Origin: DYJB01 sp963777165 | GTDB lineage: Bacteria; Chloroflexota; Anaerolineae; Anaerolineales; E44-bin32 | Length of the DNA: 64,000 nucleotides | Reading direction: 5' to 3' | Assembly: GCA_963777165.1 (NCBI GenBank) | Contig: CAVZPO010000001.1 | Coordinates: forward strand, 61,460 to 125,459 | Part shown: piece after piece, positions 27,542-36,709 of the stretch | Position numbering within the stretch: the stretch's first letter is position 1 | How the letters are laid out: each line of letters starts with the position of its first letter | Position numbers and translations under genes: made by a program | Notes under the pieces: generated by a model | The model's input: the letters and a program-made list of their open reading frames with translations, nothing else | Database searches by the model: none | Told to the model about the DNA's origin: nothing

Positions 27542-30241
27542 ATGTCCGAGTTCAGCCTGCCCAAGACTTACGACTTCCGCGGCGTGGAGCAACGGCTGTA
27601 CGCCTGGTGGGAATCGCAGGGCTACTTCCGGCCCCGGCACGTCGAAGGGCGCAAGCCGTTTGTGATCTCGATGCCGCCTCCAAATGTGACCGGTGAGCTT
27701 CATCTCGGGCACGCCCTGGTGGTCTCCGTGGAAGACCTGATGATCCGCACCCAGCGCATGAAGGGTGTACCGTCGCTGTGGGTCCCGGGGTCCGACCACG
27801 CCGGAATCGCCACGCAGCTTCAAGTGGAGAAGCACCTGCTGAGGACGGAAGAGGTGACCCGCGAGGAGATCGGGCGGGAGGAGTTCGTTCGGCGGACCTG
27901 GGAGTGGAAGGAGAAGTACGGGGGGATCATCACCCAGCAGCTCCGCCGGCTTGGCGCGTCCTGCGACTGGGAGCGCGAACGGTTCACGCTCGATGATCGT
28001 CTCTCCCTTGCCGTGCGCACGGCCTTCGTTCAGCTCTATCGCAAAGGCCTGATCTACCGCGGCTCGTACCTGATCAACTGGTCACCCGGGCTGCGGACAG
28101 CGGTGAGCGACCTGGAGGTCGAGTACTCCGAGGAACAGGGGACGCTCTACTACTTCAAATACCCGATCGCCGGCTCCGAGGAGTTCATCCCGGTAGCGAC
28201 GACGCGCCCGGAGACCATTCTGGGCGACACGGCCGTGGCCGTGCACCCGGATGACGAACGCTACCGGCACCTGATCGGCAGGACCTGCCTGGTGCCGATC
28301 CTCAAGCGTACGATCCCCGTCATCCATGACACCTACGTCGATCGGGAATTCGGCACCGGGGCGCTCAAGATCACACCGGGCCACGACCCGGCCGACTACG
28401 AGATCGGCCAGCGGCACGGGCTGGAGATCGTCAACGTTCTCAACCCCGATGCCACCATGAACGAGAATGCCGGGCCGTATGCCGGCCTGGACCGATTCGA
28501 GTGTCGCAAGCGCCTGTGGGCCGACATGCAGGCTGCCGGCCTGACGATCAAGACCGAGGCGTACACGATGCAGGTGCCGCGCAGCCAGCGCGGCGGTGAG
28601 ATCGTCGAACCGATGGTGTCCACCCAATGGTTCGTCAAGATGAAGCCGCTGGCCGAGCCCGCCCTGGAAGCCGTCCGACGCGGAGACATCCGGATCGTGC
28701 CCGAGCGTTTCACCAAGGTCTACTACAACTGGCTCGAGAACATCCGTGACTGGTGCATCTCGCGGCAGCTGTGGTGGGGCCACCGCATCCCGGCATGGTA
28801 CTGCGAAGCGTGCGGCGAGATGACGGTGGCGCTCGAGGACCCATCGGCGTGTGCCCATTGCGGCTCGAACCGCCTGGAACAGGACCCGGACGTCCTCGAC
28901 ACCTGGTTCTCTTCCGGCTTGTGGCCGTTCTCCACGTTGGGTTGGCCGGAGGATACGGATGACCTGCGCACGTACTACCCGACATCGGTGATGGAGACGG
29001 GATACGACATCCTGTTCTTCTGGGTGGCGCGCATGATCATGGCCGGGCTGGAATTCACCGGCCAGGCGCCGTTCCACACCGTGTATCTGCACGGCCTGGT
29101 GCGGGACGAGCATGGGCGCAAGATGAGCAAGACGGCCGGGAACGTGATCGATCCGCTGCAGGTCATGGAGGAGTATGGCACCGACGCGCTGCGCTTCACA
29201 CTGCTCACGGGGTCAACTCCTGGGAATGACATCAGCATCAGCCTGCAGCGCGTCGAGGCCAGTCGCAACTTCGCCAACAAGCTGTGGAACGCCACGCGTC
29301 TCGTATTGGGCGCCATGGAGCGCGCCCCGGCGCGCCCGGCATCGATGCCCGAGCCCATGCTGGCCGATCGCTGGATTCTCGCCAGGCTGGCCCACGTGCG
29401 ACGCGAGGTCAATCGTCTCTTCGAGGCCTATCAGTTTGCGGAGGCGGGGCGCCAGTTATATGAGTTCATCTGGGGCGAGTATGCCGACTGGTACCTGGAA
29501 GCCTCCAAGCTGCAGATGGACAACGGCCAGCCGGAGGCGGCTGCGGCGCCGTCCGGGCGTGCCTGGCTCACGACGCAGACTCTGGTGACGGTGTTGGACC
29601 AGTGCCTGCGCATGCTCCATCCCTTCGCCCCGTTTGTGACCGAGGAACTGTGGCAGCACCTGCGTCGAGCCGGAGCCGCCAGCGCCGGCCGCTTTGCCCC
29701 GCCCGAGGGGTGGGGGGAGGCACTGATCACAGCCGCCTGGCCGGAGGCTGAGCCCGCGGCGCAGGAGGAGGGGGTCGAGCAATTTGAAGTCGTGCGCGAG
29801 ATCGTGACCGCCATTCGCAACGCGCGCGCGGAGAAGGACGTCCCGGCCACCACCCGGTTGGCAGCGACCTTCGCGGCCGGGGCGCACACCGGGCTGCTCG
29901 AATCCCAGCGCACGCTGCTGGCAAGCCTGGGCCGCCTCGCCCCGGAAGGCATCATCATCCGGGAGGAGCTTGCCATCCGTCCGACCGATGCCATCCCACT
30001 GGTGGTTGGGGCAGTCGAGATCTACCTGCACTCGGTCGGGAAGGTTGATCGCCAGACGGAGTCGCTTCGGCTCCAGAAGGAACTCGCCGACGCCGAGGCG
30101 CAGATCGAGCGCTTGCGGAAGCTGCTGGCGAGTGAGTTTGCCACGCGCGCCCCTGCCCCCGTGGTGGAGAAGGAACGCGCCAAGCTGGCCGAACTGGAGC
30201 AGGCCCGGGCCAGGCTGACGGAGCAGCTCCGAGGAATGTGA
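27542..30241 (+). CDS. valS: Valyl-tRNA synthetase
   Basis: An 899-aa class I aminoacyl-tRNA synthetase that charges tRNA-Val. The HIGH-type motif is HLGH at 54-57 (PPPNVTGELHLGHAL) and the KMSKS-type motif is KMSKT at 527-531. The CP1 editing domain (TTRPETILGDTAVAVHP, GTGALKITPGHDP) and anticodon domain are present, with the C-terminal coiled coil (about 840-899) characteristic of ValRS. It is controlled by the T-box leader upstream. Full length and intact. Confidence 0.96.
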   Translation: MSEFSLPKTYDFRGVEQRLYAWWESQGYFRPRHVEGRKPFVISMPPPNVTGELHLGHALVVSVEDLMIRTQRMKGVPSLWVPGSDHAGIATQLQVEKHLLRTEEVTREEIGREEFVRRTWEWKEKYGGIITQQLRRLGASCDWERERFTLDDRLSLAVRTAFVQLYRKGLIYRGSYLINWSPGLRTAVSDLEVEYSEEQGTLYYFKYPIAGSEEFIPVATTRPETILGDTAVAVHPDDERYRHLIGRTCLVPILKRTIPVIHDTYVDREFGTGALKITPGHDPADYEIGQRHGLEIVNVLNPDATMNENAGPYAGLDRFECRKRLWADMQAAGLTIKTEAYTMQVPRSQRGGEIVEPMVSTQWFVKMKPLAEPALEAVRRGDIRIVPERFTKVYYNWLENIRDWCISRQLWWGHRIPAWYCEACGEMTVALEDPSACAHCGSNRLEQDPDVLDTWFSSGLWPFSTLGWPEDTDDLRTYYPTSVMETGYDILFFWVARMIMAGLEFTGQAPFHTVYLHGLVRDEHGRKMSKTAGNVIDPLQVMEEYGTDALRFTLLTGSTPGNDISISLQRVEASRNFANKLWNATRLVLGAMERAPARPASMPEPMLADRWILARLAHVRREVNRLFEAYQFAEAGRQLYEFIWGEYADWYLEASKLQMDNGQPEAAAAPSGRAWLTTQTLVTVLDQCLRMLHPFAPFVTEELWQHLRRAGAASAGRFAPPEGWGEALITAAWPEAEPAAQEEGVEQFEVVREIVTAIRNARAEKDVPATTRLAATFAAGAHTGLLESQRTLLASLGRLAPEGIIIREELAIRPTDAIPLVVGAVEIYLHSVGKVDRQTESLRLQKELADAEAQIERLRKLLASEFATRAPAPVVEKERAKLAELEQARARLTEQLRGM

Positions 30242-30298
30242 CCGGCGGGCGGCTCCCTCGTCCCGACCGGCGTGTTAGAATGCCGGCCGGAGCACAAT

Positions 30299-31768
30299 GT
30301 GCGACGTAGAGGGCCTGACTTCCTGCGCTTGAGCTCGCTGGCGCTTCTGCTGATCGCCATCGGGCTGACTTTCTTCGAGCTGCTGTCCTTCAGCCGCCAG
30401 CGAGCCCGGCTGCCGCGCAGCCTGGAGATCGCCGGTGTCCCTGTCGGCGGGCTCGATCGGACCGACGCCTCGGAGCGACTGCTGCAAGTCTACGGCTCGC
30501 CCGTGGAACTGCGCTACGGCGACCAGGTGATATGGATGTCTCCGGCGGCTGCCGGGTTCTCTCCGGACGTCGAGGCCATGCTCGCTGCCGCGGAGATGGT
30601 GCGCACGGGAGGCTCGTTCTGGACCGAGTTCTGGGACTACCTGTGGAACCGGCCGGGCGAGGTGGAAGACATCCCCTTGCGAGCGGATATCTCCCCGGCG
30701 CAAATGGAGGCGGCGCTGCGAGATATCGCCGCTCGCTACGATCAGCCGCCCACGGCCGTGCAGCCCATCCCAGGCACCTCCAACTTCCGCCCCGGTCAGC
30801 CTGGGGAGGTCCTTGACGTCGCCCATGCGGCCGAGCTGTTGGGCGCCGTACTGCGACTGCCGGCCGACCGCAGGCTCAACCTGCCGGTGGTCGAGGGCGA
30901 GGCGCCGCGCGCCAGCCTCGCCACCCTGGCGACCTTGCTCAAGCAGAACATCGATGTCGCCGGATTCGACGGGCTGGCGGTGATCTACCTGCAGGACCTG
31001 CGGTCGGGGGATGAGCTGCAGCTCGGCCGCTATCGCAACGCCGAGTTTCAGCTACAGCCCGATATTGCCTTCACCGCCGCGTCGACGATCAAGATCCCGA
31101 TCATGATCGCCTTCTTCCGCGCCTTCGATGAACCCCTCGATGACGAGGCGGCGCGCTGGCTGCGCGAGATGATCACCCAGTCCCTCAACGACCCGGCCAA
31201 CTCGCTGATGGAACGCATGGATCCGGTCTTCGGCCCCATCCGCGTCACGGACACGCTGCGCGACCTCGGCTTCGAGAACACCTTTTTGGCCGGATACTTC
31301 CACTTGGGCGCGCCCCTGTTGCGCGAGTATCTGACGCAGGCAAACCAGAGGCCCGATCTCTCGACGGCGCCTGACCGCTACAACCAGACGACCGCCTCCG
31401 AGATGGGGATCCTGCTCGGGGACCTGTACGCGTGCGGGCAGGGCGGTGGCGCGCTCCTGGCCGCCTTCCCAGGAGAAGTGACCGCCGATGAGTGCAGGAC
31501 GATGTTGGACCTGCTGGCGGAAAACCAGATCGGCGTCCTGATCGAGGCCGGAGTTCCCGACGGCACGCGCGTCGCCCACAAGCACGGCTGGACTGACTCG
31601 CCCCTCACCTGGGCGGCGGACGCCGGCATCATCTACTCCCCGGCGGGCGACTACGTCTTGACGATGTACCTGTGGAATGATCGCGAGATGATCTGGGAAC
31701 CGACGTCGCGCCTGATGGCCGACCTCTCACGCTCGGTCTACAACTACTTCAATCCGCCCTCATCCTGA
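30299..31768 (+). CDS. Membrane-anchored beta-lactamase-like serine hydrolase
   Basis: A 489-aa protein with an N-terminal membrane helix (LSSLALLLIAIGLTFFELL). Next come a region resembling the VanW-type peptidoglycan-binding domain (IAGVPVGGLDRTDASERLL) and a C-terminal class A beta-lactamase-like domain. The serine is S262 in ASTIK (S-x-x-K, K265), SLND stands for the SDN motif, and KHG replaces KTG. Start at GTG 30299, 6 nt after GGAG; GTG 30272 would add 9 residues. It faces the outside of the membrane and probably acts on cell wall or peptides. Whether it hydrolyses beta-lactams cannot be told. Confidence 0.75.
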   Translation: MRRRGPDFLRLSSLALLLIAIGLTFFELLSFSRQRARLPRSLEIAGVPVGGLDRTDASERLLQVYGSPVELRYGDQVIWMSPAAAGFSPDVEAMLAAAEMVRTGGSFWTEFWDYLWNRPGEVEDIPLRADISPAQMEAALRDIAARYDQPPTAVQPIPGTSNFRPGQPGEVLDVAHAAELLGAVLRLPADRRLNLPVVEGEAPRASLATLATLLKQNIDVAGFDGLAVIYLQDLRSGDELQLGRYRNAEFQLQPDIAFTAASTIKIPIMIAFFRAFDEPLDDEAARWLREMITQSLNDPANSLMERMDPVFGPIRVTDTLRDLGFENTFLAGYFHLGAPLLREYLTQANQRPDLSTAPDRYNQTTASEMGILLGDLYACGQGGGALLAAFPGEVTADECRTMLDLLAENQIGVLIEAGVPDGTRVAHKHGWTDSPLTWAADAGIIYSPAGDYVLTMYLWNDREMIWEPTSRLMADLSRSVYNYFNPPSS

Positions 31769-31807
31769 ACCGGGGACCGAAACGCGAGGCTCGCTCCTCA
31801 CCCCGTC

Positions 31808-31825
31808 GCGCCTGCATGCAGGCGC
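31808..31825. terminator. Palindromic terminator between convergent genes
   Basis: GCGCCTGCATGCAGGCGC, an 18-bp perfect palindrome that can fold as a 7-bp stem with a CATG loop. It lies between the ends of the converging serine hydrolase and Ddn-family genes. Confidence 0.55.
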
Positions 31826-31827
31826 GG

Positions 31828-32313
31828 CTACGGTTCTGGCGTCAGGATCAGAATAGGGATGACCCTGCCGGCGCGTCGCTGGTAGTCCGCGTAGCCTGCG
31901 TACACCGCCATGGCCTGCTCCCAACACGATTGACGCTCCTCTCCCGTGGCCTCGCTCGCTCGATAGCGCCGCGTCACCTGACCGAAGTGGACGTCGGCCA
32001 CAGGGTGCGCCCGCAGGTTGTGGTACCAGGCGGGGTGTCGACGGCTCCCAAACGCCGAAGCGATGAGGATGAAACCTTCGCCGCGGGGGATAGCCAGAAG
32101 AGTGACACGATGGCGTCGCCCGGAGCGTGCGCCGATCGTCTCCACCGTCAGAACGGGTACCCCAGCCAGGGCGGCCGTGGCCGTGTGCCGCCTGTTGGTT
32201 AGCCAGGCAACCAGCCGATCCAGGCGGTTGAGGGTCCGGGCCAGGAGTGCGGAGCCAGCCCGCGATGCAGTCAGGCGTTGGACAAGACGCTGGAAGGCAT
32301 TAGGAGCGGACAT
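31828..32313 (-). CDS. Ddn-type nitroreductase/F420H2-dependent oxidoreductase family protein
   Basis: A 161-aa member of the deazaflavin-dependent nitroreductase family (PF04075). Diagnostic stretches are GVPVLTVETIGARSGRRHR, RGEGFILIASAFGSRRHPAW and YHNLRAHPVADVHFG. Relatives use reduced cofactor F420, and the family is common in Actinobacteria and Chloroflexota. ATG 32313 was chosen over GTG 32319. Substrate unknown. The presence of this family suggests, but does not prove, that the organism makes F420. Confidence 0.85.
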   Translation of the reverse strand: MSAPNAFQRLVQRLTASRAGSALLARTLNRLDRLVAWLTNRRHTATAALAGVPVLTVETIGARSGRRHRVTLLAIPRGEGFILIASAFGSRRHPAWYHNLRAHPVADVHFGQVTRRYRASEATGEERQSCWEQAMAVYAGYADYQRRAGRVIPILILTPEP

Positions 32314-32455
32314 GATCACCAGGACGCCCGACCGACTATGGCCATCCTCTGAGGATTCTGAGTAGGCGGGGAGGATACCACGCGCGTGTAAGGCGAGTGC
32401 AAGGTCGGCCAGCGCGGATTGCGCATACGCTCGAGGCAGCTTCAGGAGTGTCCCG

Positions 32456-32731
32456 ATGCGTACTTGGCGCTACATGGGTGTTCATCGGCTGACGTGGGTG
32501 CTCCTCGCCCTGCTGGTGGTGGCTGTCGCCGTGTTCGCCATGTCCGCGGGCTTCAGCCGGCTGCGCCACCCTGTGCCTCCGGCCCCAGCCGCGACATCGG
32601 AGCTGGGCAGATCAACCCTCGCTTCCGCTTGTGGGGCCGAAGGATGGCCGACCGAGCATCCGCGTGCCTCCTTCGCCCCCGTGATGCCTACAACTTCAGC
32701 AACGAAGCCCGGCACGCCAACCCGGGCGTAG
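32456..32731 (+). CDS. Possible small single-pass membrane protein
   Basis: A 91-aa open frame with a convincing start region: CAGGAG 8 nt before ATG, and a membrane helix RLTWVLLALLVVAVAVFAMS. The rest (after residue 40) is Pro/Ala/Ser-rich and could be noncoding sequence read through by chance. No family recognised. It sits in an otherwise gene-poor stretch before the 2-oxoacid oxidoreductase operon. Confidence 0.35.
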   Translation: MRTWRYMGVHRLTWVLLALLVVAVAVFAMSAGFSRLRHPVPPAPAATSELGRSTLASACGAEGWPTEHPRASFAPVMPTTSATKPGTPTRA

Positions 32732-32976
32732 CCGCCTCGCACGATCGCCCTCGGGCGAGCCCCCCGGTCACCCAACTGCCAACCTGCTCGTCGGATTAGG
32801 CCTTGTCGGGGTAGATGGTGCAATCCGCCGCGAACGGACGGTTCGAAGTCCCCAAACGACCTAGATTGGACTATTCGGACACATGATGTTTGTTTGCCCC
32901 CGGAATGACGGTCTTCACTGGATTGGGCCTTTGGGGTTGCGTAGCCTAAGAGATAGCCTAATGGGCGGAGGTGGGC
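32732..32976. other. Upstream region of the 2-oxoacid oxidoreductase operon
   Basis: 245 nt, no gene seen. It should contain the promoter of the four-subunit oxidoreductase operon, but no pair of -35/-10 elements is convincing by eye. Confidence 0.4.
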
Positions 32977-33228
32977 ATGGCCAAAGGCCGGATCGTCATT
33001 GACGACGCCCTGTGCAAGGGCTGCGAGCTGTGCACCACGGTGTGCCCGAAGGACGTCATCCACATGGCGCTGGACCGGCTGACGCCGCGCGGCTACCATC
33101 CGGCAGCGTTGGTGGACCCCGTCGGCGACTGCACCGGCTGCGGCATTTGCTCCACGATCTGTCCTGACGTTGCCATCACGGTGTATCGTTGGGTGCCGGC
33201 CGTCAAGGCGATCGAAGCGATGGTCTAG
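32977..33228 (+). CDS. 2-oxoacid:ferredoxin oxidoreductase, ferredoxin-like (delta) subunit
   Basis: An 83-aa protein with two 4Fe-4S motifs: CKGCELCTTVCPKD and CTGCGICSTICPDVA. It would carry electrons from the catalytic subunits to free ferredoxin. The ATG follows GGAGG. It is followed 15 nt later by the alpha subunit. A four-subunit arrangement with a separate delta ferredoxin is known for ketoacid oxidoreductases of archaea and many anaerobes. Confidence 0.9.
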   Translation: MAKGRIVIDDALCKGCELCTTVCPKDVIHMALDRLTPRGYHPAALVDPVGDCTGCGICSTICPDVAITVYRWVPAVKAIEAMV

Positions 33229-33243
33229 GCCCAGGAGGCAGGC

Positions 33244-34326
33244 GTGCCGAAAGAGCTCTTGGAGGGCAATGTCGCGTTCGCCGAAGCGGCGGTGCGCGCC
33301 GGGTGCGAGGCGTACTTCGGGTACCCGATCACGCCGCAGACCGAAGCGCTCGAGCACATGGCGCGCCGGATGCCCGAGCTCGGCCGCGTGTTCGTGCAGG
33401 CCGAGTCGGAGGTGGCGGCGATCAACATGGTCTACGGCGCGGCCTCAGCCGGGGCGCGAGTGATGACGTCGTCGTCAAGCCCGGGCGTCAGCCTGATGAT
33501 GGAAGGCTTATCCTATATCGCCGGCTCCGAAGTCCCCGTCGTACTTGTCGACATCATGCGCGGGGGTCCGGGGCTTGGCAACATCGCCCCGTCCCAGGGT
33601 GACTACAACCAGATCGTCAAGGGCGGCGGGCACGGCGATTACCGCCCGATCGTGCTTGCGCCGGCGACCGTGCAGGAGCTGATCGATCTGACCGTGCTCG
33701 CATTCGACCTGGCGGAGAAGTACCGCTGGATCGTCATCATCCTGGCCGATGGAAGCCTGGGGCAGATGATGGAGCCGGCGGAGATGCCTCCCATGCGACC
33801 CTTACGTCCGATCTCCGAGCGACCGGCGTGGGCGCTGACAGGCGCCAAGGGGCGGGATCCGAACGTGATCAGCTCGATCTACATCGACCCGGTGCTGGAA
33901 GAGAAGTTCAACTTCAAGCTCATGGGAAAGATGCGGCAGATCGAAGCGGATGAGATTCGCCTGCGCGAGACCCTGACCGAGGATGCCGAGATCGGCGTCG
34001 TGGCATTCGGGACCGCGGGCCGCATCGCCCAAACGGCAGTCAAGGCGGCCCGCGAGGAGGGGATCAAGGTCGGCCTGCTGCGGCCGATCTCGCTCTACCC
34101 GTATCCCTACCAGCAGGTCTCGGATCTCTCCAAGCGCGTCAATTCGCTGCTGGTGGTGGAAATGAATGGCGGCCAGATGCTGGACGACGTCCGCCTGGCA
34201 GCCGAAGGCCGTGTGCCGGTGAACTTCTACGGCCGGATGGGCGGGATCGTGCCCATGCCGGACGAAGTGCTGGATGCCATCCACAAAGTGCACGCCGGCC
34301 AGCCGGTCAGTCTTCCGGGAGCGTGA
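33244..34326 (+). CDS. 2-oxoacid:ferredoxin oxidoreductase, alpha subunit
   Basis: A 360-aa alpha subunit (KorA/VorB type). GYPITPQTEALEHMARR near residue 22 begins the pyrimidine-binding domain; AESEVAAINMVYGAASAGAR, TSSSSPGVSLMMEGLSYIAG and the C-terminal transketolase-like domain follow. GTG start 15 nt after the delta subunit. It forms the thiamine-diphosphate active site with the beta subunit. The 2-oxoacid (2-oxoglutarate, branched-chain or other) cannot be assigned with certainty. Confidence 0.9.
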   Translation: MPKELLEGNVAFAEAAVRAGCEAYFGYPITPQTEALEHMARRMPELGRVFVQAESEVAAINMVYGAASAGARVMTSSSSPGVSLMMEGLSYIAGSEVPVVLVDIMRGGPGLGNIAPSQGDYNQIVKGGGHGDYRPIVLAPATVQELIDLTVLAFDLAEKYRWIVIILADGSLGQMMEPAEMPPMRPLRPISERPAWALTGAKGRDPNVISSIYIDPVLEEKFNFKLMGKMRQIEADEIRLRETLTEDAEIGVVAFGTAGRIAQTAVKAAREEGIKVGLLRPISLYPYPYQQVSDLSKRVNSLLVVEMNGGQMLDDVRLAAEGRVPVNFYGRMGGIVPMPDEVLDAIHKVHAGQPVSLPGA

Positions 34327-34327
34327 G

Positions 34328-35110
34328 ATGAGCGAAACGATGGTGGAGTCCCTGATCTACGCCAAGCCGGACGCGCTGACCCACGTCGGGACGCACTACT
34401 GTCCGGGATGCACGCACGGCGTTGCGCACCGGCTGGTGGCCGAAACGCTGGACGAGTTGGGCATGCGCGAGCAGACGATTGGCGTGGCGCCGGTGGGCTG
34501 TTCCGTGTTTGCCTACAACTACTTCAATATGGATTTTGCCGAGGCGGCGCATGGGCGGGCGCCGGCGATGGCCACCGGCATCAAGCGCCTCGTCCCCGGC
34601 AGCATCGTCTTCACCTATCAGGGCGATGGGGACCTGGCGTCGATCGGGGCGGCCGAGATCCTGCACGCCGCCGGACGCGGCGAGAACATCACGGTGATCT
34701 TCATCAACAATGCGATCTACGGCATGACGGGCGGCCAAATGGCGCCGACGACCTTGCCGGGGCAGAAGACAACCTCGTCACCTCTCGGACGGGATGTGGA
34801 GACCCAGGGTTTCCCGTTTAAGATGTGCGAGATTCTGGCGCAGATGGAAGGGTCGGCTTATGTCGTCCGGCGCAGCCTGCACGATGTGGCCAACATCCGC
34901 AAGGCCAAGAAGGCCGTGCGCACGGCCTTCGAGGTGCAGCGTGCGGGACTGGGATTCTCGATGGTCGAGCTGCTCTCCAGCTGCCCGACGAATTGGGGCA
35001 TCACCCCGGCCGCGGCGCTGACCTGGATCGAAGAGCACATGATCCCGGCGTTTCCGCTGGGCGACTACAAGGTCCATTCGGCTGTGGCGGCGCTCGATAA
35101 GCCGCGCTGA
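34328..35110 (+). CDS. 2-oxoacid:ferredoxin oxidoreductase, beta (ThDP) subunit
   Basis: A 260-aa beta subunit. The thiamine diphosphate motif is GDGDLASIGAAEI followed by FINNAIYGMTGGQMAPTT; YCPGCTHG near the N-terminus holds cysteines for the 4Fe-4S cluster, with GCSVFAYNY as the next block. It starts 1 nt after the alpha subunit stop. The gamma subunit is displaced 309 nt downstream, past a terminator-like hairpin and a gene relic. Confidence 0.92.
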   Translation: MSETMVESLIYAKPDALTHVGTHYCPGCTHGVAHRLVAETLDELGMREQTIGVAPVGCSVFAYNYFNMDFAEAAHGRAPAMATGIKRLVPGSIVFTYQGDGDLASIGAAEILHAAGRGENITVIFINNAIYGMTGGQMAPTTLPGQKTTSSPLGRDVETQGFPFKMCEILAQMEGSAYVVRRSLHDVANIRKAKKAVRTAFEVQRAGLGFSMVELLSSCPTNWGITPAAALTWIEEHMIPAFPLGDYKVHSAVAALDKPR

Positions 35111-35146
35111 GACGCGCTTGTCGGCCGAACCTGCTCCAGAAACCAC

Positions 35147-35176
35147 AGCGCCAGGCCCGGGCACAGGCCTGGCGCT
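35147..35176. terminator. 11-bp hairpin after the beta subunit
   Basis: Perfect 11-bp stem AGCGCCAGGCC / GGCCTGGCGCT with an 8-nt loop, 36 nt after the beta subunit stop and 17 nt from the end of the relic permease. No T-run. It would tend to separate the gamma subunit from the rest of the operon. Confidence 0.6.
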
Positions 35177-35193
35177 GGGTTCTCCCGCACGGC

Positions 35194-35274
35194 TCAGCGT
35201 GATCCCCTCAGCCGCGGGTCGATGATGTCGCGGAACGCGTCCCCCAGGAGATTCCAGGCCAGGCGGAATCGACC
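35194..35274 (-). pseudogene. Relic of a DppC/OppC-type peptide ABC permease C-terminus
   Basis: On the minus strand 26 codons plus a stop encode FRLAWNLLGDAFRDIIDPRL followed by RGSR and stop. This is the typical last segment of peptide/nickel ABC transporter permeases (NLLGDALRDALDPRLRG). The frame is closed by a TGA at 35277-35275, and nothing of the rest of the permease is recognisable upstream. It is a leftover fragment with its natural stop between the beta and gamma oxidoreductase genes. Confidence 0.75.
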
Positions 35275-35418
35275 TCACCGCCTGGACCTTGGGGGAGGGA
35301 CGGCGCTTTGACTTCCGAGTGACTTGACCAATCCTGACTCTGGCGGGAGAATCACCCCGCTTGGTGGACGCCGGAGGGCTAGGGCGCCGCCAGGCAACTC
35401 TGTGGGCGAGGTGAGCGG

Positions 35419-35982
35419 ATGGGTTCTGGGATGGGGCAGGTCGAGATCGTATTCTCGGGGTTTGGGGGGCAGGGGGCGCTGTTCGCCGGGCAGGTGCTGG
35501 CGCATGCCGCGCTCGACCACAATCTGCACACCACTTGGATCCCGTCCTACGGGCCGGAGATGCGCGGCGGGACGGCACACTGCATCGTCATCATCAGCGA
35601 TGATGAAATCGGCTCTCCCGTCGTGCGCACCCCGCGAGCGGCGGTGGTGATGAACTTGCCGTCCCTCGACAAATACGAGCCACTGGTCCGGCCGGGTGGT
35701 GTCCTGGTCATCAACGAGTCGCTGGTCGACCGGGCGTCGACGCGCACCGACTTGCAGCTGATCCCGGTGCGGGCCAACGAAGAGGCTGAGGAACTCGGCG
35801 ACAAACGTCTGGCGAACGTGGTCATGCTGGGAGCCTTGCTGCAGCGGCTGCCCGTCCTCAGCCTGCAGGCGGTCGGCGAATCGCTCGACAAGCACATCCC
35901 GGCTCACCGCCGCAACCTGCTCCAGGCGAACCTCAAGGCGCTGCAGCGCGGGGCGGAGCTTGCGGCGGCGGCATCCACCTGA
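35419..35982 (+). CDS. 2-oxoacid:ferredoxin oxidoreductase, gamma subunit
   Basis: A 187-aa gamma subunit. The family opens with EIVFSGFGGQGALFAGQVLA, then TTWIPSYGPEMRGGTAHCIV, a very conserved block. ATG 35419 and ATG 35434 are both usable. It completes the delta-alpha-beta-gamma set but is separated from the beta subunit by about 300 nt that carries a hairpin and a permease relic, so it may need its own promoter. Confidence 0.9.
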   Translation: MGSGMGQVEIVFSGFGGQGALFAGQVLAHAALDHNLHTTWIPSYGPEMRGGTAHCIVIISDDEIGSPVVRTPRAAVVMNLPSLDKYEPLVRPGGVLVINESLVDRASTRTDLQLIPVRANEEAEELGDKRLANVVMLGALLQRLPVLSLQAVGESLDKHIPAHRRNLLQANLKALQRGAELAAAAST

Positions 35983-36054
35983 GGAGTGCGTGGCCTACGC
36001 CAGGACGCCGGCGACCCGCAAGGGCCGCCGCTCGATTCCACGACTGAGTGCAGA

Positions 36055-36648
36055 TCAGAGGGACTTACCGCAGTTGGGGCAGGTGGTAGCGCCGGCAGGC
36101 GGGATGAAACCACAAGCGCGGCAGCCGATGGGCTGCGACGGCCCGAGCGGAGCGCCGCAGGCGATGCAGGCCGACCCTCCGACCGGGTTGGCGGTGAGAC
36201 AATGGGGGCAGGTGATGCGTCGCAGGCGTTCGGAGATCTCGAACGAGGCGCCCAATGCCGCCGCCGTCTGATCGATCGTCAGCCAGACACGGTCGGCCAA
36301 CTGCAGCGAGCCCAGGTCTTCCGCCAGGTCATCGATGCGGTTGAGCAGCGAAAGCGGCCGGTGCAGGGCCATCAACGCGGTGAGGCCCAAACTCGCCGCG
36401 ACGCCAACCCAGTCCTGCTGTCCGAGTTGGATCAACACCCCATCTTCGATCGCTGTCAGCTGCACCATGAGCGCCGTCTTGCCGCCCGACGTGGGGAGAC
36501 CGGGCGTGGCGATCTGCACGTAGGCTTTCTGCTGATCGCCGAAGGCCTGGGCGCGCAGGTTGCCGCGGTTGAATCCGGCCACGAGCGCATTGGCCAGGTC
36601 CAGCGGGGAGATCGGTCCGTGGAAGGTGCGGGTCTGCGTCGATTTCAT
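36055..36648 (-). CDS. Protein with C-terminal double zinc ribbon
   Basis: A 197-aa protein. The first about 140 residues (MKSTQTRTFHGPISPLDLAN, TALMVQLTAIEDGVLIQLGQ) form an unrecognised domain with predicted strands and helices. The C-terminus has two zinc ribbons: CPHC...CIACG and CRACG...CPNCG. An upstream in-frame ATG at 36726 would overlap the divergent promoter region, so ATG 36648 is preferred. Function unknown; divergent from an SH3-domain secreted protein. Confidence 0.7.
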   Translation of the reverse strand: MKSTQTRTFHGPISPLDLANALVAGFNRGNLRAQAFGDQQKAYVQIATPGLPTSGGKTALMVQLTAIEDGVLIQLGQQDWVGVAASLGLTALMALHRPLSLLNRIDDLAEDLGSLQLADRVWLTIDQTAAALGASFEISERLRRITCPHCLTANPVGGSACIACGAPLGPSQPIGCRACGFIPPAGATTCPNCGKSL

Positions 36649-36675
36649 CCGGATCGTCCGGCTCAGGCGGCGTAG

Positions 36676-36681
36676 TATAAT
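36676..36681 (+). promoter_or_regulatory. -10 element of the SH3-domain protein gene
   Basis: TATAAT at 36676-36681, 28 nt before the ATG at 36710. No clear -35 box is visible in the GC-rich region upstream. Confidence 0.45.
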
Positions 36682-36709
36682 CCGGCCTCGCCTGCCGGGC
36701 AACCGACCG

